A stretch of DNA of 64,000 bases. Origin: Mucilaginibacter sp. SMC90 (lineage in GTDB: Bacteria > Bacteroidota > Bacteroidia > Sphingobacteriales > Sphingobacteriaceae). A program made the translations under genes and the position numbers. The notes beneath the pieces are model-generated. The model worked only from the letters and a program-made list of their open reading frames with translations. It made no database searches and was not told the DNA's origin. Each line of letters starts with the position of its first letter. Within the stretch, counting starts at the first letter, position 1. The stretch is from positions 1,178,001 through 1,242,000 of the forward strand of contig NZ_CP094527.1 of assembly GCF_022811725.1 (NCBI RefSeq), in the 5' to 3' direction. Positions 28,247 to 37,066 of the stretch are shown piece by piece.

Positions 28247-29944
28247 ATGAATAAACGTTGGGCGCTAAAGGATAATACAAACCATGATGATGTAATAAAA
28301 TTAGCCGCCGAACTCAATATCGATACCGTTTTAAGCGCCATGCTTGTGCAGCGCGGTATCACCACTTTTGAGGATGCCCGTTACTTTTTCAGGCCAGATC
28401 ACCGGCACCTGCATGATCCATTCCTGATGAAGGATATGGAAAAGGCTATCCTCCGCATTGAGCAAGCTATGGCAGCCGAGGAAAAGATCATGATCTACGG
28501 TGATTATGATGTGGACGGGACTACAGCTGTTGCGCTGACTTATAGTTTCTTCAAAAAGCTTTATAATAATATTGAGTATTACATCCCCGACCGCTATAAA
28601 GAAGGTTATGGGATCTCAACACAGGGGATTGACTACGCTGCCGAGCAAGGTATTACCCTGATCATAGCGCTCGATTGCGGGATTAAATCGATTGATAAAA
28701 TTGACTATGCCAATGAAAGGGCTATCGACTTTATCATCTGTGATCACCACTTACCGGGAGCGTCGATCCCGGCAGCGGTGGCAGTACTTGACCCCAAACG
28801 CGAAGATTGTGAATATCCATACAAAGAGTTATCCGGCTGTGGCATTGGTTTTAAGCTGATCCAGGCTTATGCCGAAAAGAACAATATTCCGGTTGAAGAA
28901 GTTAACTGCTATCTCGACCTGGTGGTGATCAGCATTGCCTGCGATATTGTTCACATCAATGGCGAAAACAGGGTATTAGCGCACTTCGGTCTGCAAAAAA
29001 TAAATACCGATCCTTGTATTGGAGTTAAAGCATTAATGGAGATAGCGGGCCGCAATAGCACGTATACCATATCGGATGTAGTGTTTTTGCTCGGGCCGCG
29101 GATCAACGCAGCCGGCAGGATAGACGATGCCAAGCATGCGGTTGAATTGCTGATTGCTACAGATAAAGACGCTGCCAAAGAAAAAAGTGCGATGATCAAC
29201 GTGCGTAATACTGAGCGAAAAGGGCATGACCTGAGCATCACCGACGAAGCGCTGGGTATGATTGACAATGATGAGGTATTGATTGCCCGTAAATCAACCG
29301 TGGTATTTAATGAAGGCTGGCATAAAGGCGTTATAGGCATTGTAGCATCGCGCCTTACCGAGAAATATTATCGCCCTACCATAGTGCTCACCCGCTCAAA
29401 CGGACATGTGGCCGGTTCGGCGCGCTCTGTTTTGGGGTATGACCTGTATGAGGCCCTTTGTGGTTGTAAAGATCTGCTGATCCAGTTTGGCGGGCATAAG
29501 TATGCCGCAGGTCTAACCATGGCCCCCGAAAACCTGGAAGCTTTTATTGAAAAGTTTGAAGAAGTGGTAAGCTCCACCATAAAACCGGAACAATTGATTC
29601 AGCAAATACAAATTGATGCCGAATTACGTTTAAGCCAGATAGAAGCGAAATTTTTCAGGATCTTGAATCAGTTTGCGCCTTTCGGCCCTGAAAATATGGC
29701 CCCTGTTTTCATAAGCAAAAATGTGTATGTTAGTGGTAATGCCGGTTTGGTAGGCGGCTCACACATCAAAATGAGCGTAATGCAGGAAGATTCGGCAGTA
29801 TTTGATTGCATAGCCTTTAACCATGGTCAATACCTGGAACAATTAAAACAGGGCATGCCGTTTGAAATGTGCTACTCGATAGAGGAAAACGTTTGGCGCG
29901 AAAGAAGAACGATACAATTAAACGTGAAGGGGATACGGTTTTAG
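28247..29944 (+). CDS. recJ: single-stranded-DNA-specific exonuclease RecJ
   Basis: 5'-3' exonuclease on single-stranded DNA acting in recombination and mismatch repair. 565 residues, typical length. DHH-family motifs are visible: MIYGDYDVDGTTAVAL, LIIALDCGIKS, FIICDHHLPG and the GIGFKLIQ region. The DHHA1 part carries GWHKGVIGIVASRLTEKY, GSARSVLGYDLYEAL and FGGHKYAAGLTM, and an OB-like end follows. All metal-binding aspartates and histidines expected from these motifs are present. It is followed by 157 bp of repeat words and then lptB on the same strand. Confidence 0.97.
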   Translation: MNKRWALKDNTNHDDVIKLAAELNIDTVLSAMLVQRGITTFEDARYFFRPDHRHLHDPFLMKDMEKAILRIEQAMAAEEKIMIYGDYDVDGTTAVALTYSFFKKLYNNIEYYIPDRYKEGYGISTQGIDYAAEQGITLIIALDCGIKSIDKIDYANERAIDFIICDHHLPGASIPAAVAVLDPKREDCEYPYKELSGCGIGFKLIQAYAEKNNIPVEEVNCYLDLVVISIACDIVHINGENRVLAHFGLQKINTDPCIGVKALMEIAGRNSTYTISDVVFLLGPRINAAGRIDDAKHAVELLIATDKDAAKEKSAMINVRNTERKGHDLSITDEALGMIDNDEVLIARKSTVVFNEGWHKGVIGIVASRLTEKYYRPTIVLTRSNGHVAGSARSVLGYDLYEALCGCKDLLIQFGGHKYAAGLTMAPENLEAFIEKFEEVVSSTIKPEQLIQQIQIDAELRLSQIEAKFFRILNQFAPFGPENMAPVFISKNVYVSGNAGLVGGSHIKMSVMQEDSAVFDCIAFNHGQYLEQLKQGMPFEMCYSIEENVWRERRTIQLNVKGIRF

Positions 29945-30101
29945 TGATTAGAGGTTAGTGATTGGAGATTAGTTGGGTTGGCCTGTAGTTCATGGATCAT
30001 AGTTCATAGTTGAAAGTTTTTATCAGCGAAATCAAAAGAATCAACGGTTAAAAATAATCGGTGAAATCAAAATAAACAATCGGTGTAATCCCGGTAAAAT
30101 A
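29945..30101. repeat. short-word repeat cluster between recJ and lptB
   Basis: The gap contains TTAGAGGTTAGTGATTGG-like words, AGTTCATGGATCATAG-like words, then ATCGGTGAAATC and ATCGGTGTAATC (30057-30090). The last are the reverse complement of the GATTACACCGATT words found elsewhere in the window. No ORF, and no clear promoter is seen. Confidence 0.5.
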
Positions 30102-30842
30102 ATGATACTAAGAGCAGATAATTTAGTTAAGAAATACAAGCAGCGTACCGTTGTAAACGATGTATCGTTTGATGTGGCGCAGGGCGAAATTGTTGGTTTG
30201 CTGGGGCCTAATGGTGCCGGTAAAACTACATCGTTTTATATGATTGTAGGCTTGATAAAGCCTAACGAAGGTACTATACACCTGGATGATGAAAACATAA
30301 CCCAGGACCCGATGTACCGCCGCGCCCAAAAGGGGATAGGCTACCTGGCGCAGGAGGCATCAGTGTTCAGGAAACTTTCGGTTGAAGACAATATCAAGGC
30401 AGTGCTCGAAATGGGCAACATGTCGAAGGATAAGCAAAGAGATAAACTGGAAGAACTGATAGACGAGTTTAGCTTGCACAAGGTGCGCAGAAACCGTGGC
30501 GACCTGCTATCGGGTGGAGAACGCCGCCGTACCGAGATTGCCCGTGCGCTGGCTGCCGAGCCAAATTTTATCCTGCTTGATGAGCCTTTTGCCGGTGTTG
30601 ACCCTATTGCGGTTGAAGAGATCCAGGCGATGGTGGCGAAGTTGCGTACGCGGAATATCGGCATCTTAATAACCGACCACAACGTGCAGGAAACGCTGTC
30701 GATCACAGATCGCGCTTACCTGCTTTTTGAAGGTAAAATATTAGAATCAGGCGTGCCCGAGGTTTTGGCCGAGAATGAAATGGTGAGGAAAGTGTATCTT
30801 GGGGCAAACTTTGTGCTGAAAAGAAAGGTTTTTCCTCAATAA
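30102..30842 (+). CDS. lptB: LPS export ABC transporter ATP-binding protein
   Basis: 246-residue ATPase that powers lipopolysaccharide extraction from the inner membrane with LptF/LptG. Walker [14 protein letters not shown] (about 34-46), Q-loop [15 protein letters not shown], signature [15 protein letters not shown], Walker [20 protein letters not shown] and the switch histidine in ITDHNVQE. The [10 protein letters not shown] and [12 protein letters not shown] stretches are typical of LptB within the ABC superfamily. The partner permeases are not in this window. The GH3-like gene begins 7 nt after its stop, so the two are likely co-transcribed. Confidence 0.93.
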   Translation: MILRADNLVKKYKQRTVVNDVSFDVAQGEIVGLLGPNGAGKTTSFYMIVGLIKPNEGTIHLDDENITQDPMYRRAQKGIGYLAQEASVFRKLSVEDNIKAVLEMGNMSKDKQRDKLEELIDEFSLHKVRRNRGDLLSGGERRRTEIARALAAEPNFILLDEPFAGVDPIAVEEIQAMVAKLRTRNIGILITDHNVQETLSITDRAYLLFEGKILESGVPEVLAENEMVRKVYLGANFVLKRKVFPQ

Positions 30843-30849
30843 TAGTCCT

Positions 30850-32373
30850 ATGACCCTCTTTAACTCCGTATTTACCTGGTTCATGAAAAAGCGTATCCAC
30901 CAGATAGAGCTTTTTATGAAGTACCCGAATGAAGTGCAGGAAGAATGGTTTGAACAACTGGTATCGGTTGCTGAAAACACGGAGTGGGGTAAAAAATACC
31001 ATTATAAAAGTATCGAAAACCTGAGCCAGTTTAAGGAGCGGGTTCCGATTCAAAACTACGATACGCTGAAGCCTTACATAGAGCGCATGCTCAAAGGCGA
31101 AAAAAATGTGCTTTGGCCATCAGAGATCCGCTGGTTTGCCAAATCATCAGGTACCACCAGCGATAGGAGCAAATTTATTCCGGTAAGCGAAGAGGCACTT
31201 GAGGAATGCCATTTTAAAGGCGGGAAAGACCTGCTAACCATCTATTTCAATAACCAGCCCAACCCCCGCATGTTTACGGGGAAGATATTAACGCTTGGGG
31301 GGAGTCACCAGATCAGTCAGCTAAGCCAGGATACTTCATTTGGCGATCTTTCGGCAGTGATCATGAAAAACCTGCCCATGTGGGCAGAGTTTCACCGTAC
31401 ACCGCACCTGGATATTGCCCTGCTCGAAAACTTTGAGGAAAAGATTGAGAAAATAGCGCATGCCACTAAGGATGTAAATGTTACCAGCATCAGCGGTGTA
31501 CCCACCTGGAACTTGGTGCTGTTTAAACGCATTCTGGAGATCACCGGTAAAAATAACCTGCTGGAAGTATGGCCCAACCTGGAGATGTATTTTCATGGAG
31601 CCGTGAACTTTACACCTTACCGCGAGCAGTTTAAAAAACTGATCCCGAACGAGGAAATGTATTACCTCGAAAATTATAATGCATCAGAAGGTTTCTTCGG
31701 CATACAGGATACCAAAGAGCCCGGTGATATGCTATTGATGCTTGACTATGGTATTTTTTATGAGTTTTTACCACTCGAAAATCTGCATGATGAAAATCCT
31801 GAAACGCTTACTCTTGATGAGGTAGAGCTGAACAAAAACTATGCGCTTATCATATCAACTAATGCCGGGCTGTGGCGCTATATGATAGGGGATACTATTA
31901 AGTTTTCTTCGCTTTCGCCGTTCCGGATCCAGATCACCGGTCGCACAAAACATTTTATCAACGCTTTTGGCGAGGAAGTGATCATCGACAATGCCGAGCG
32001 TGCATTGGAAGAGGCCTGTACACAAACCGGTGCCATTATCAGGGAATATACCGCAGCCCCTGTTTATTTTAATGGTGATGAATGCGGTGCCCACGAATGG
32101 ATCATTGAGTTCGAAAAAAAACCTGCCGAATTTGAACGTTTTGTTGACCTGCTTGATGAAACCCTGCGCCGCATTAATTCCGACTATGATGCTAAGCGTT
32201 TTAAAGATCTGGCGCTACGTCGTCCAATAGTTCGTCGTGCGCCGGATGGCACTTTCTTTAATTGGATGAGAGAGAAGGGTAAGCTGGGTGGACAGCATAA
32301 AGTGCCACGTTTGGCTAATGATAGGGAATATGTGGATGCTATTTTGAAGATGATGGAGTTGGTGGGGAATTAG
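30850..32373 (+). CDS. GH3-family adenylate-forming protein
   Basis: 507 residues related to the plant GH3 (auxin-responsive) acyl-adenylate/amide synthetases, a family common in Bacteroidota with unassigned function there. The ATP-binding loop SSGTTSDRSKFIP sits near residue 100, with YHFHG-like and NYNASEGFFG segments in the middle and GRTKHFINAFGEEVI in the C-terminal hinge. The absence of a signal peptide points to the cytoplasm. A chemical role (acid activation and transfer to an amine) follows from the family; the substrates are unknown. It is coupled to lptB by a 7-nt gap. Confidence 0.9.
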   Translation: MTLFNSVFTWFMKKRIHQIELFMKYPNEVQEEWFEQLVSVAENTEWGKKYHYKSIENLSQFKERVPIQNYDTLKPYIERMLKGEKNVLWPSEIRWFAKSSGTTSDRSKFIPVSEEALEECHFKGGKDLLTIYFNNQPNPRMFTGKILTLGGSHQISQLSQDTSFGDLSAVIMKNLPMWAEFHRTPHLDIALLENFEEKIEKIAHATKDVNVTSISGVPTWNLVLFKRILEITGKNNLLEVWPNLEMYFHGAVNFTPYREQFKKLIPNEEMYYLENYNASEGFFGIQDTKEPGDMLLMLDYGIFYEFLPLENLHDENPETLTLDEVELNKNYALIISTNAGLWRYMIGDTIKFSSLSPFRIQITGRTKHFINAFGEEVIIDNAERALEEACTQTGAIIREYTAAPVYFNGDECGAHEWIIEFEKKPAEFERFVDLLDETLRRINSDYDAKRFKDLALRRPIVRRAPDGTFFNWMREKGKLGGQHKVPRLANDREYVDAILKMMELVGN

Positions 32374-32463
32374 AATCAGGACTGCAAGATTTAAGAAGCA
32401 AGAGAAATATAAAGTTGCTTGGGTGGATCGAGCAGCTATACAAAACCTGAAAATTAAAATCTA

Positions 32464-32590
32464 TGTCATTGCGAGGAGCAGCATGGATAGAAGCATTGGG
32501 GCGACGTGGCAATCTCGTCGTTATGCCTGTGAGATATGCAAAGCCGCTAAGCATAGCTACGAGATTGCCGCGCTATCGCTCGCAATGACA
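32464..32590. repeat. TCATTGCGAG-ended palindromic element, copy A
   Basis: It begins TGTCATTGCGAGGAGCAGC and ends TATCGCTCGCAATGACA, so the ends are inverted. An inner pair (GGCAATCTCGT and ACGAGATTGCC) is also complementary. It lies between the convergent GH3-like and folP genes. Three related elements occur at 36960, 59566 and 61313; this one lacks the central CTATACAGGG core those three share. Confidence 0.7.
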
Positions 32591-32605
32591 TGTTTTTATT
32601 AAATA

Positions 32606-33484
32606 TCAGTCGTTATTGCCTGCTCTGGCCACCCCACGACAAGCCTCCCAAATCTTTACCGCCTCCACAGCCTCTTTCACATCATGCACCCTTAAAATAT
32701 TCGCCCCTTTCATCAGCGCAATGGTATTCAACGCAGTAGTACCATTCAATGCTTCAGCAGAAGTATTACCCAACAAACCATAGATCATCCTTTTACGGGA
32801 GATGCCGGCAAGTACAGGCAGACCCAGCAGATCAAACTCATTCATCCGGCTCATTAACTCATAGCTATGCTCCGCTTTTTTTGCAAAACCGAAGCCAGGA
32901 TCAAGGATCACATCATGTACACCAAGCCGTTTTAACTCGCTGTATTTCGATATAAAATAATCAAACACTTCGCTAAATACATCATCATATTCGGCCAGTT
33001 GGTTCATCGTTTGCGGAGTGCCTTTCATATGCATTAATATGTAAGGCACATTTAACCGGGCAACTGTGGCAAACATATCTTCATCCAGCATACCACCCGA
33101 AATATCGTTAATGATATGTGCACCTCCTTTAATGGCAGCTTCCGCAACACCGGCGCGGAAAGTATCTATCGACATAATGGCTTTTGGGAATGCCTCGGCA
33201 ATGGCTTCAACAATAGGTAATAACCTGTCTGTTTCTTCCTGTGCTGAAATATCAATTGCTCCGGGACGGGACGAGTAAGCACCAATATCAAGAAATGTTG
33301 CCCCATCAGCCAGCATTTTTTGTGCTTGAAGTAAAGCCTCATCAACACTTGGTTTGCGGCTATCGGCAAAAAAAGAATCGGGGGTAATGTTAATGATCCC
33401 CATTACTTTTGGCGATGACAGATCGATAAGCCGGCCGCCCGCGTTGAGTGTAACTTTTTTACTGAAAAATGTATCTTTAGCCAC
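32606..33484 (-). CDS. folP: dihydropteroate synthase
   Basis: Joins p-aminobenzoate to hydroxymethyl-dihydropterin pyrophosphate in folate synthesis; the sulfonamide target. The conserved part has VMGIINITPDSFF, FLDIGAYSSRPGA, SIDTFRAGVAEAA, NDISGG, LDPGFGFAKK and GISRKRMI. The start is uncertain. The frame is open well upstream with ATGs at 33574 and 33550, but a GTG at 33484 (VAKDTFF) lies 33 nt downstream of a TAACTTTA box and gives a 292-residue protein of normal length, so I prefer it. The longer starts would run through the divergent promoter. The gene is divergent from the DUF1599 gene and convergent with the GH3-like gene. Confidence 0.93.
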   Translation of the reverse strand: MAKDTFFSKKVTLNAGGRLIDLSSPKVMGIINITPDSFFADSRKPSVDEALLQAQKMLADGATFLDIGAYSSRPGAIDISAQEETDRLLPIVEAIAEAFPKAIMSIDTFRAGVAEAAIKGGAHIINDISGGMLDEDMFATVARLNVPYILMHMKGTPQTMNQLAEYDDVFSEVFDYFISKYSELKRLGVHDVILDPGFGFAKKAEHSYELMSRMNEFDLLGLPVLAGISRKRMIYGLLGNTSAEALNGTTALNTIALMKGANILRVHDVKEAVEAVKIWEACRGVARAGNND

Positions 33485-33516
33485 GGTTAGTTGCTTGTTG
33501 TAAAGTTTTAATGCGG

Positions 33517-33534
33517 TAAAGTTAATTAACTTTG
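33517..33534. promoter_or_regulatory. palindromic divergent promoter of folP and the DUF1599 gene
   Basis: AAAGTTAATTAACTTT (33518-33533) is a perfect palindrome. It contains TAACTTTG (33527-33534) reading right and TAACTTTA (33517-33524) reading left, so two -7 boxes sit back to back. The distances suit folP starting at 33484 and the DUF1599 gene at 33596. Confidence 0.5.
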
Positions 33535-33595
33535 CAGGCACGGGCTTCATAACCCTACAACTTTTAAAGTTCATAACATTCAAACAGATCAACCT

Positions 33596-34144
33596 TTGAC
33601 TAATACAGCAGCAGAATACGAAGGCGTAATTAATATATGTAAAGGCCTTTTCATGAAAAAGACCCGCGATTACGGCACCGCATGGCGTATCCTCCGCCCG
33701 CAATCCATCACCGACCAGATTTTTATTAAAGCTCAACGCATCCGTACCCTCGAAGAAAAGAAAGTATCAAAAGTAGGCGACGATATCACCGGCGAATACA
33801 TCGGTATTGTTAACTATTGTGTGATTGCTATGATGCAGCTGGAGTGCGGACCCGAAATGTCGACCGAGCTTAACCCCGATCATGTAAGCCAGATGTTTGA
33901 CGAGAAAGTGAACGAAACCAAAGAGTTGATGTTTGCTAAAAATCACGACTATGGCGAGGCCTGGCGCGATATGCGGATCAGTTCATTGACCGACCTGATA
34001 TTGATGAAGCTGCTCCGCGTAAAACAGATAGAAGATAATAAAGGCCTTACCGAAGCATCGGAAGGGGTTAAAGCTAATTACCAGGATATGCTGAACTATG
34101 CTGTGTTCGCGCTTATCAAGCTTAACATTCATCACGGTAAATAA
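33596..34144 (+). CDS. DUF1599 domain protein with internal duplication
   Basis: 182 residues in the DUF1599 (nucleotide modification associated domain) family, biochemical role unestablished. Two copies of the same unit are visible. The first runs about 5-85 with KTRDYGTAWRILRP. The second runs about 100-180 with KNHDYGEAWRDMR. Each continues with I/L-KxxRxxxIE and ends in a D/Y-N-Y-x-V/C hydrophobic helix. The start is a TTG, as no ATG occurs in frame before residue 20, which would cut the first unit. The nearest promoter box leaves a leader of about 60 nt. It begins a run with the three following genes. Confidence 0.85.
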   Translation: MTNTAAEYEGVINICKGLFMKKTRDYGTAWRILRPQSITDQIFIKAQRIRTLEEKKVSKVGDDITGEYIGIVNYCVIAMMQLECGPEMSTELNPDHVSQMFDEKVNETKELMFAKNHDYGEAWRDMRISSLTDLILMKLLRVKQIEDNKGLTEASEGVKANYQDMLNYAVFALIKLNIHHGK

Positions 34145-34210
34145 AACTCTTTATTAATTATAAAAATTAAGTCCATCTGCCGGTTGGCGGAGAAGATTTA
34201 AAAGGGGCTT

Positions 34211-35374
34211 ATGAAAAATACATCATCAAACAGTGCTGTTATATGGATTCCCCGCTTATTGGTGGGCTTACTGTTTATATTTTCGGGAGCGATCAAGGCT
34301 AATGACCCGCTTGGTTTTTCGTACAAGCTGGTAGAGTATTTTGAGGTATTTCATATTACATTCCTTAATGGACTGGCGCTTACCATGGCTATTGTGCTTT
34401 GTGCGCTTGAAATGCTGTTGGGCTTTGCATTGCTTATTGGCGCAAGGGCTGTTAAGGTTGCCTGGGGATTGTTGCTGCTGATCATCTTTTTTGGCTTCCT
34501 CACTTTCTATTCGGCCTTTTTTAAGGTGGTGCAAACTTGTGGTTGCTTTGGCGATGCTATTCCCTTAACGCCATGGCAGTCGTTTAGTAAGGATATGGTT
34601 TTGCTGGCTTTGGTGCTGATCTTGTTTGTTAAGCGTAAACAGATCAATCCTTTGTTTAGTGCTAAAGTAGGTGATAAATGGCTTATCGGTGCTGCCGTTG
34701 TTTCAGTGGGATTTGGTGTGTACACCTATAACTTTTCGCCGGTTATTGATTTTCTTCCGTACAAAATAGGCGCTAACCTGCCAGATGAGATGAAGATCCC
34801 GCCGGGTGCACCGCTTGATGAATTTGAGTTGACTTATCACCTCAAAAACAAAAAGACAGGGGCTACCAAGGTGATGAACGATAAGGAATACCTTAAAACC
34901 AATATCTGGAAGGATGCCAATTGGGAAGTTGTCGGTGATCCGGAAAATCGTTTGGTTAAAAAAGGGTACGAGCCTAAAATTCGCGACCTCGCTATTCAGG
35001 ATGCACAGCGTAACGATTATACGAAGGAATTACTTTCGAGCCCTTTCTATAGCCTGTTCATCGTTGCCTATGACTTAAGCGAAACAGATAAGGATGCCAT
35101 TAACCGCTTAAACGCGCTGGCGATAAACCTTACTGATAACTATAACATCCGCACCATATTGCTTACCTCAAATTCGGCTGCAGATGCCAAAGCGTTTGCC
35201 AAAGAGCATAAATTGATCAGCGAGATCTTTTATGCTGATGGTGTTCCGCTGAAATCAATGGTACGTTCCAATCCGGGTGTGTTGCTGATCAAGAATGGTA
35301 CAGTGATTAATAAATGGCATTATCATTCGGTGCCTAAGTATGAGGATATCGTAAAAGAGTACTTACAGAAATAA
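34211..35374 (+). CDS. DoxX/MauE-like membrane protein with thioredoxin-like C-terminal part
   Basis: 387 residues. The N-terminal part (about 8-140) has four helices of the DoxX/MauE type, including RLLVGLLFIFSGAIKANDP and the cysteine motif TCGCFGDAIPLTPW that marks the MauE-like subgroup. Another helix lies near 152-172. The soluble remainder ends with FYADGVPLKSMVRSNPG and VLLIKNGTVINKWH, which resembles the second half of a thioredoxin fold without a visible CxxC. The protein probably has an envelope redox or respiratory-linked role; this is inference from the DoxX/MauE family. The next gene starts 4 nt after its stop. Confidence 0.8.
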   Translation: MKNTSSNSAVIWIPRLLVGLLFIFSGAIKANDPLGFSYKLVEYFEVFHITFLNGLALTMAIVLCALEMLLGFALLIGARAVKVAWGLLLLIIFFGFLTFYSAFFKVVQTCGCFGDAIPLTPWQSFSKDMVLLALVLILFVKRKQINPLFSAKVGDKWLIGAAVVSVGFGVYTYNFSPVIDFLPYKIGANLPDEMKIPPGAPLDEFELTYHLKNKKTGATKVMNDKEYLKTNIWKDANWEVVGDPENRLVKKGYEPKIRDLAIQDAQRNDYTKELLSSPFYSLFIVAYDLSETDKDAINRLNALAINLTDNYNIRTILLTSNSAADAKAFAKEHKLISEIFYADGVPLKSMVRSNPGVLLIKNGTVINKWHYHSVPKYEDIVKEYLQK

Positions 35375-35378
35375 CAAA

Positions 35379-36437
35379 ATGATCCCCTACCTGCTCCGCA
35401 AATTGGTATACGGGCTGGCAGTAATGCTGGGGGTGGTGTTTGTTGTCTTTTTTCTGTTCAATATCCTGCCGGTCGACCCGGCCCGCATGACCCAGGGGCA
35501 ACGTGCCGATGTGCAATCGTTACAGGCTGTGCGTAAAGAGTTTGGGCTGGATAAACCCGTACCTGTGCAGTTTGCCTATTACCTGAATGATCTGTCACCT
35601 TTGGGCATCCACCTCAATACTGCGGATGAGCAGCAGCGCTATGGCTATGTAAAGCTATTCGCGGTGAGTAAAAGTAAAGTGCTGGCGCTGAAATGGCCTT
35701 ATTTAAGACGCTCATACCAAACCCGTAAGGATGTTGCCTCGTTGTTGATGGAGGTGATCCCTAATACGTTGGTGCTTGCTGCAGCAGCCATGATCTTCGC
35801 TATTATTATCGGTGTGTTTTTGGGTGTGGCGAGCGCGGTGAACAAAGATACCTGGATCGATAAGCTGGCATTGAGTTTCTCAACACTTGGCATTTCTGCC
35901 CCATCGTTTTTTGCGGGGATTATCATTGCCTGGATTTTTGGCTTTGTGTTGAGTAATTATACGCATTTAAACATGTCGGGCAGTTTATATAGTTATGATC
36001 CCTTTAAGGGTGAGGTGATCACACTCAAAAACCTGGTATTGCCTGTAATTACTTTAGGCTTGCGGCCGTTGGCTATCATTGTACAGCTTACCCGTAATGC
36101 TATGCTTGATGTTTTGGGGCAGGATTATATCCGGACTGCCAAAGCAAAAGGATTAAGTAACCGAACTATCATTTACCGCCATGCGTTAAAGAACGCCATG
36201 AACCCGGTAATTACCGCTATTGCCAACTGGTTTGCCTCGCTGCTGGCAGGCTCTTTTTTTGTGGAATACATTTTTGGTTACAACGGATTAGGAAAAGCTA
36301 CAGTTGATGCGTTGGAAATGTCGGATTTTCCGGTAGTGATGGGCTCTATATTGTTTATCGCGTTTATATTTGTGGTGATCAGTATCCTGGTTGATATTAT
36401 TTACGTGTGGATAGATCCACGGGTAAAATTAAGCTGA
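35379..36437 (+). CDS. OppB/DppB-type ABC transporter permease, unaccompanied
   Basis: 352 residues of the peptide/nickel (Opp/Dpp) permease family. First helix with YLLRKLVYGLAVMLGVVFVV, LPVDPAR and the KEFGLDKPVPVQFAYYL segment typical of OppB, then five more helices and the ATPase-contact EAA loop KAKGLSNRTIIYRHALKNAM, with FVEYIFGYNGLGKA near the end. An insert of about 60 residues (about 70-130) lengthens the first periplasmic loop. No second permease, ATPase or binding protein is nearby. The tight spacing on both sides (4 nt and 10 nt) places it in one operon with the DoxX-like gene and aroK. Substrate unknown. Confidence 0.9.
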   Translation: MIPYLLRKLVYGLAVMLGVVFVVFFLFNILPVDPARMTQGQRADVQSLQAVRKEFGLDKPVPVQFAYYLNDLSPLGIHLNTADEQQRYGYVKLFAVSKSKVLALKWPYLRRSYQTRKDVASLLMEVIPNTLVLAAAAMIFAIIIGVFLGVASAVNKDTWIDKLALSFSTLGISAPSFFAGIIIAWIFGFVLSNYTHLNMSGSLYSYDPFKGEVITLKNLVLPVITLGLRPLAIIVQLTRNAMLDVLGQDYIRTAKAKGLSNRTIIYRHALKNAMNPVITAIANWFASLLAGSFFVEYIFGYNGLGKATVDALEMSDFPVVMGSILFIAFIFVVISILVDIIYVWIDPRVKLS

Positions 36438-36447
36438 AAGAATTTAT

Positions 36448-36951
36448 ATGAAATATTTTATTGTGGGTTTTATGGGTTGTGGCAAAACAACCTGGAGCCG
36501 CAAACTGGCCGCCAAATGGGGCTACGAATTTATTGACCTTGACCATGTGCTCGAAGCCAAAGCAGGCATGAGCATTGCCGAATATTTTTCATCTTTTGGC
36601 GAGGACGCCTTCCGCAAGCTGGAATCGCAGGTGCTGAAGGAAACCGAATATCATGAAAACACCGTGGTATCAACAGGCGGTGGTTTACCCTGCTTTTTTG
36701 ATCATATGGATTGGATGAATGCCAACGGTAAAACCCTGTATATAAAACTATCACCCAAAACACTGGCAGATAGGCTGGAAAACAGTAAAACTATACGACC
36801 AGTATTGCAAGGTAAAAAAGGCGAAGAACTGGTTGAATTTATCACCGGTAAGCTGGCCGAACGTGAAAGTTTCTACCTGCAGGCAAGCAATATTGTTGAA
36901 GGGATAGATATGTCGGTTGAGAAGTTGGAGGAGGCGTTGGGAGTACAATAA
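36448..36951 (+). CDS. aroK: shikimate kinase
   Basis: Phosphorylates shikimate at the 3-hydroxyl in aromatic amino acid synthesis. 167 residues, typical. Walker A GFMGCGKTTWS (7-17), shikimate-binding FIDLDHVLEAKAGMSIAEYF, FGEDAFRKLE, the STGGGLPC glycine motif and the lid region KTIRPVLQG. It is the last gene of the run beginning with the DUF1599 gene, followed 8 nt after its stop by a large palindromic repeat that may end transcription. Confidence 0.95.
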   Translation: MKYFIVGFMGCGKTTWSRKLAAKWGYEFIDLDHVLEAKAGMSIAEYFSSFGEDAFRKLESQVLKETEYHENTVVSTGGGLPCFFDHMDWMNANGKTLYIKLSPKTLADRLENSKTIRPVLQGKKGEELVEFITGKLAERESFYLQASNIVEGIDMSVEKLEEALGVQ

Positions 36952-36959
36952 TCTCCCTA

Positions 36960-37046
36960 TGTCAATTGCGAGCGCAGCGTGGCAATCGCACGTAAGCAGG
37001 TCCACCCTGTATAGTATGCGATTGCCACGCTGCGCTCGCAATGACA
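36960..37046. repeat. TCATTGCGAG-ended palindromic element, copy B
   Basis: Arms of about 30 nt, starting TGTCAATTGCGAGCGCAGCG and ending CGCTGCGCTCGCAATGACA, are almost perfectly complementary. The centre GGTCCACCCTGTATAGTAT is, on the other strand, the CTATACAGGGTGGAC core shared with copies C and D. It lies between convergent aroK and the phosphoribosyltransferase gene. Confidence 0.8.
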
Positions 37047-37066
37047 TGAGTTTTGTATTTATCTGT

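Noticed and set aside
32749..32955. Plus-strand ORF inside the folP gene, and similar frames inside other genes
   Set aside because: These are shadow frames of strong coding genes on the opposite strand or in another frame, with no family features.
33485..33736. Longer N-terminus for the dihydropteroate synthase
   Set aside because: The extension has no family similarity and would cross the divergent promoter region.
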